Below, one piece after another: positions 63,960 to 64,000 of a DNA stretch of 64,000 nt. A model generated the notes under the pieces. It saw nothing but the letters and a program-made list of their open reading frames with translations, had not been told where the DNA came from and did not search any database. Both the position numbers and the translations under genes were made by a program. The stretch is from Megaustenia siamemsis. Lineage: Eukaryota; Mollusca; Gastropoda; Stylommatophora; Ariophantidae. Location of the stretch: positions 152,073,276 to 152,137,275 of the forward strand of contig JAVIAB010000051.1 of the NCBI GenBank assembly GCA_032433765.1, in the 5' to 3' direction. Position 1 is the first letter of the stretch, and the number at the start of each line of letters is the position of its first letter.

Positions 63960-64000
63960 GTACAGTTTGAAACAAATTATAATAGATACATAATATAAGG

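Overview
The window is a piece of an AT-rich animal nuclear genome: small exons with GT-AG introns, many decayed non-LTR retrotransposons, tRNA-derived SINEs, MITEs and minisatellites, and no prokaryotic-style operons. The mix of RTE-type LINEs with short tandem-repeat tails suggests a lophotrochozoan, perhaps a gastropod mollusc. That placement is an inference from repeat character, not a proven taxon.

Two host genes account for the real coding capacity. On the minus strand, positions 41944 down to 184 carry 19 consecutive exons of CFAP69 (cilia- and flagella-associated protein 69). They join in phase into 855 codons that are collinear with the vertebrate protein; the last part of the gene lies beyond position 1. 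On the plus strand, starting at 42419, five exons (42419-42501, 55987-56052, 57820-57880, 62126-62209, 63864-63959) join in phase into the first 130 codons of an OB-fold-like protein, tentatively CTC1 of the CST telomere complex. It runs off the right edge. The two start codons are head to head, 474 bp apart, so 41945-42418 is a probable bidirectional promoter. It contains a degenerate RFX X-box-like site between inverted octamer-like motifs and a YY1-like core.

Everything else lies in introns of these genes. LINE families are given working letters: A (TAGA tail, seven fragments), B and C (RTE/BovB-like with GAT-type tails; the C copy at 38233-41350 is the most complete), E (AAG-rich tail), F (RNase H domain), K and other relics. 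SINE-like families: D (shares its 3' end with LINE A), H, T and U (tRNA-like promoters). A dispersed repeat G of unknown type recurs at least eight times. A TTAA-flanked, piggyBac-type MITE family has seven members. Minisatellites occur at 11278-11765 (27/31 bp), 22136-22410 (45 bp), 24898-25843 (52 bp), 59412-60147 (57 bp) and 60473-61328 (57 bp, split by a SINE D insertion).

Several insertions can be read as layered events with target-site duplications: LINE A into LINE K at 51224-51605, LINE A at 49974-50484, element Y into LINE C at 43040-43537, SINE D into a minisatellite at 60961-61228, and a MITE into repeat G at 10798. CFAP69 also has one intron (between 16016 and 10431) that only keeps its frame if a GC-AG splice pair is used. 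I found no wholly new biological system. The strongest points are the head-to-head ciliary/telomere gene pair, the GC-AG intron, the piggyBac-type MITE family and the SINE/LINE 3'-end sharing.
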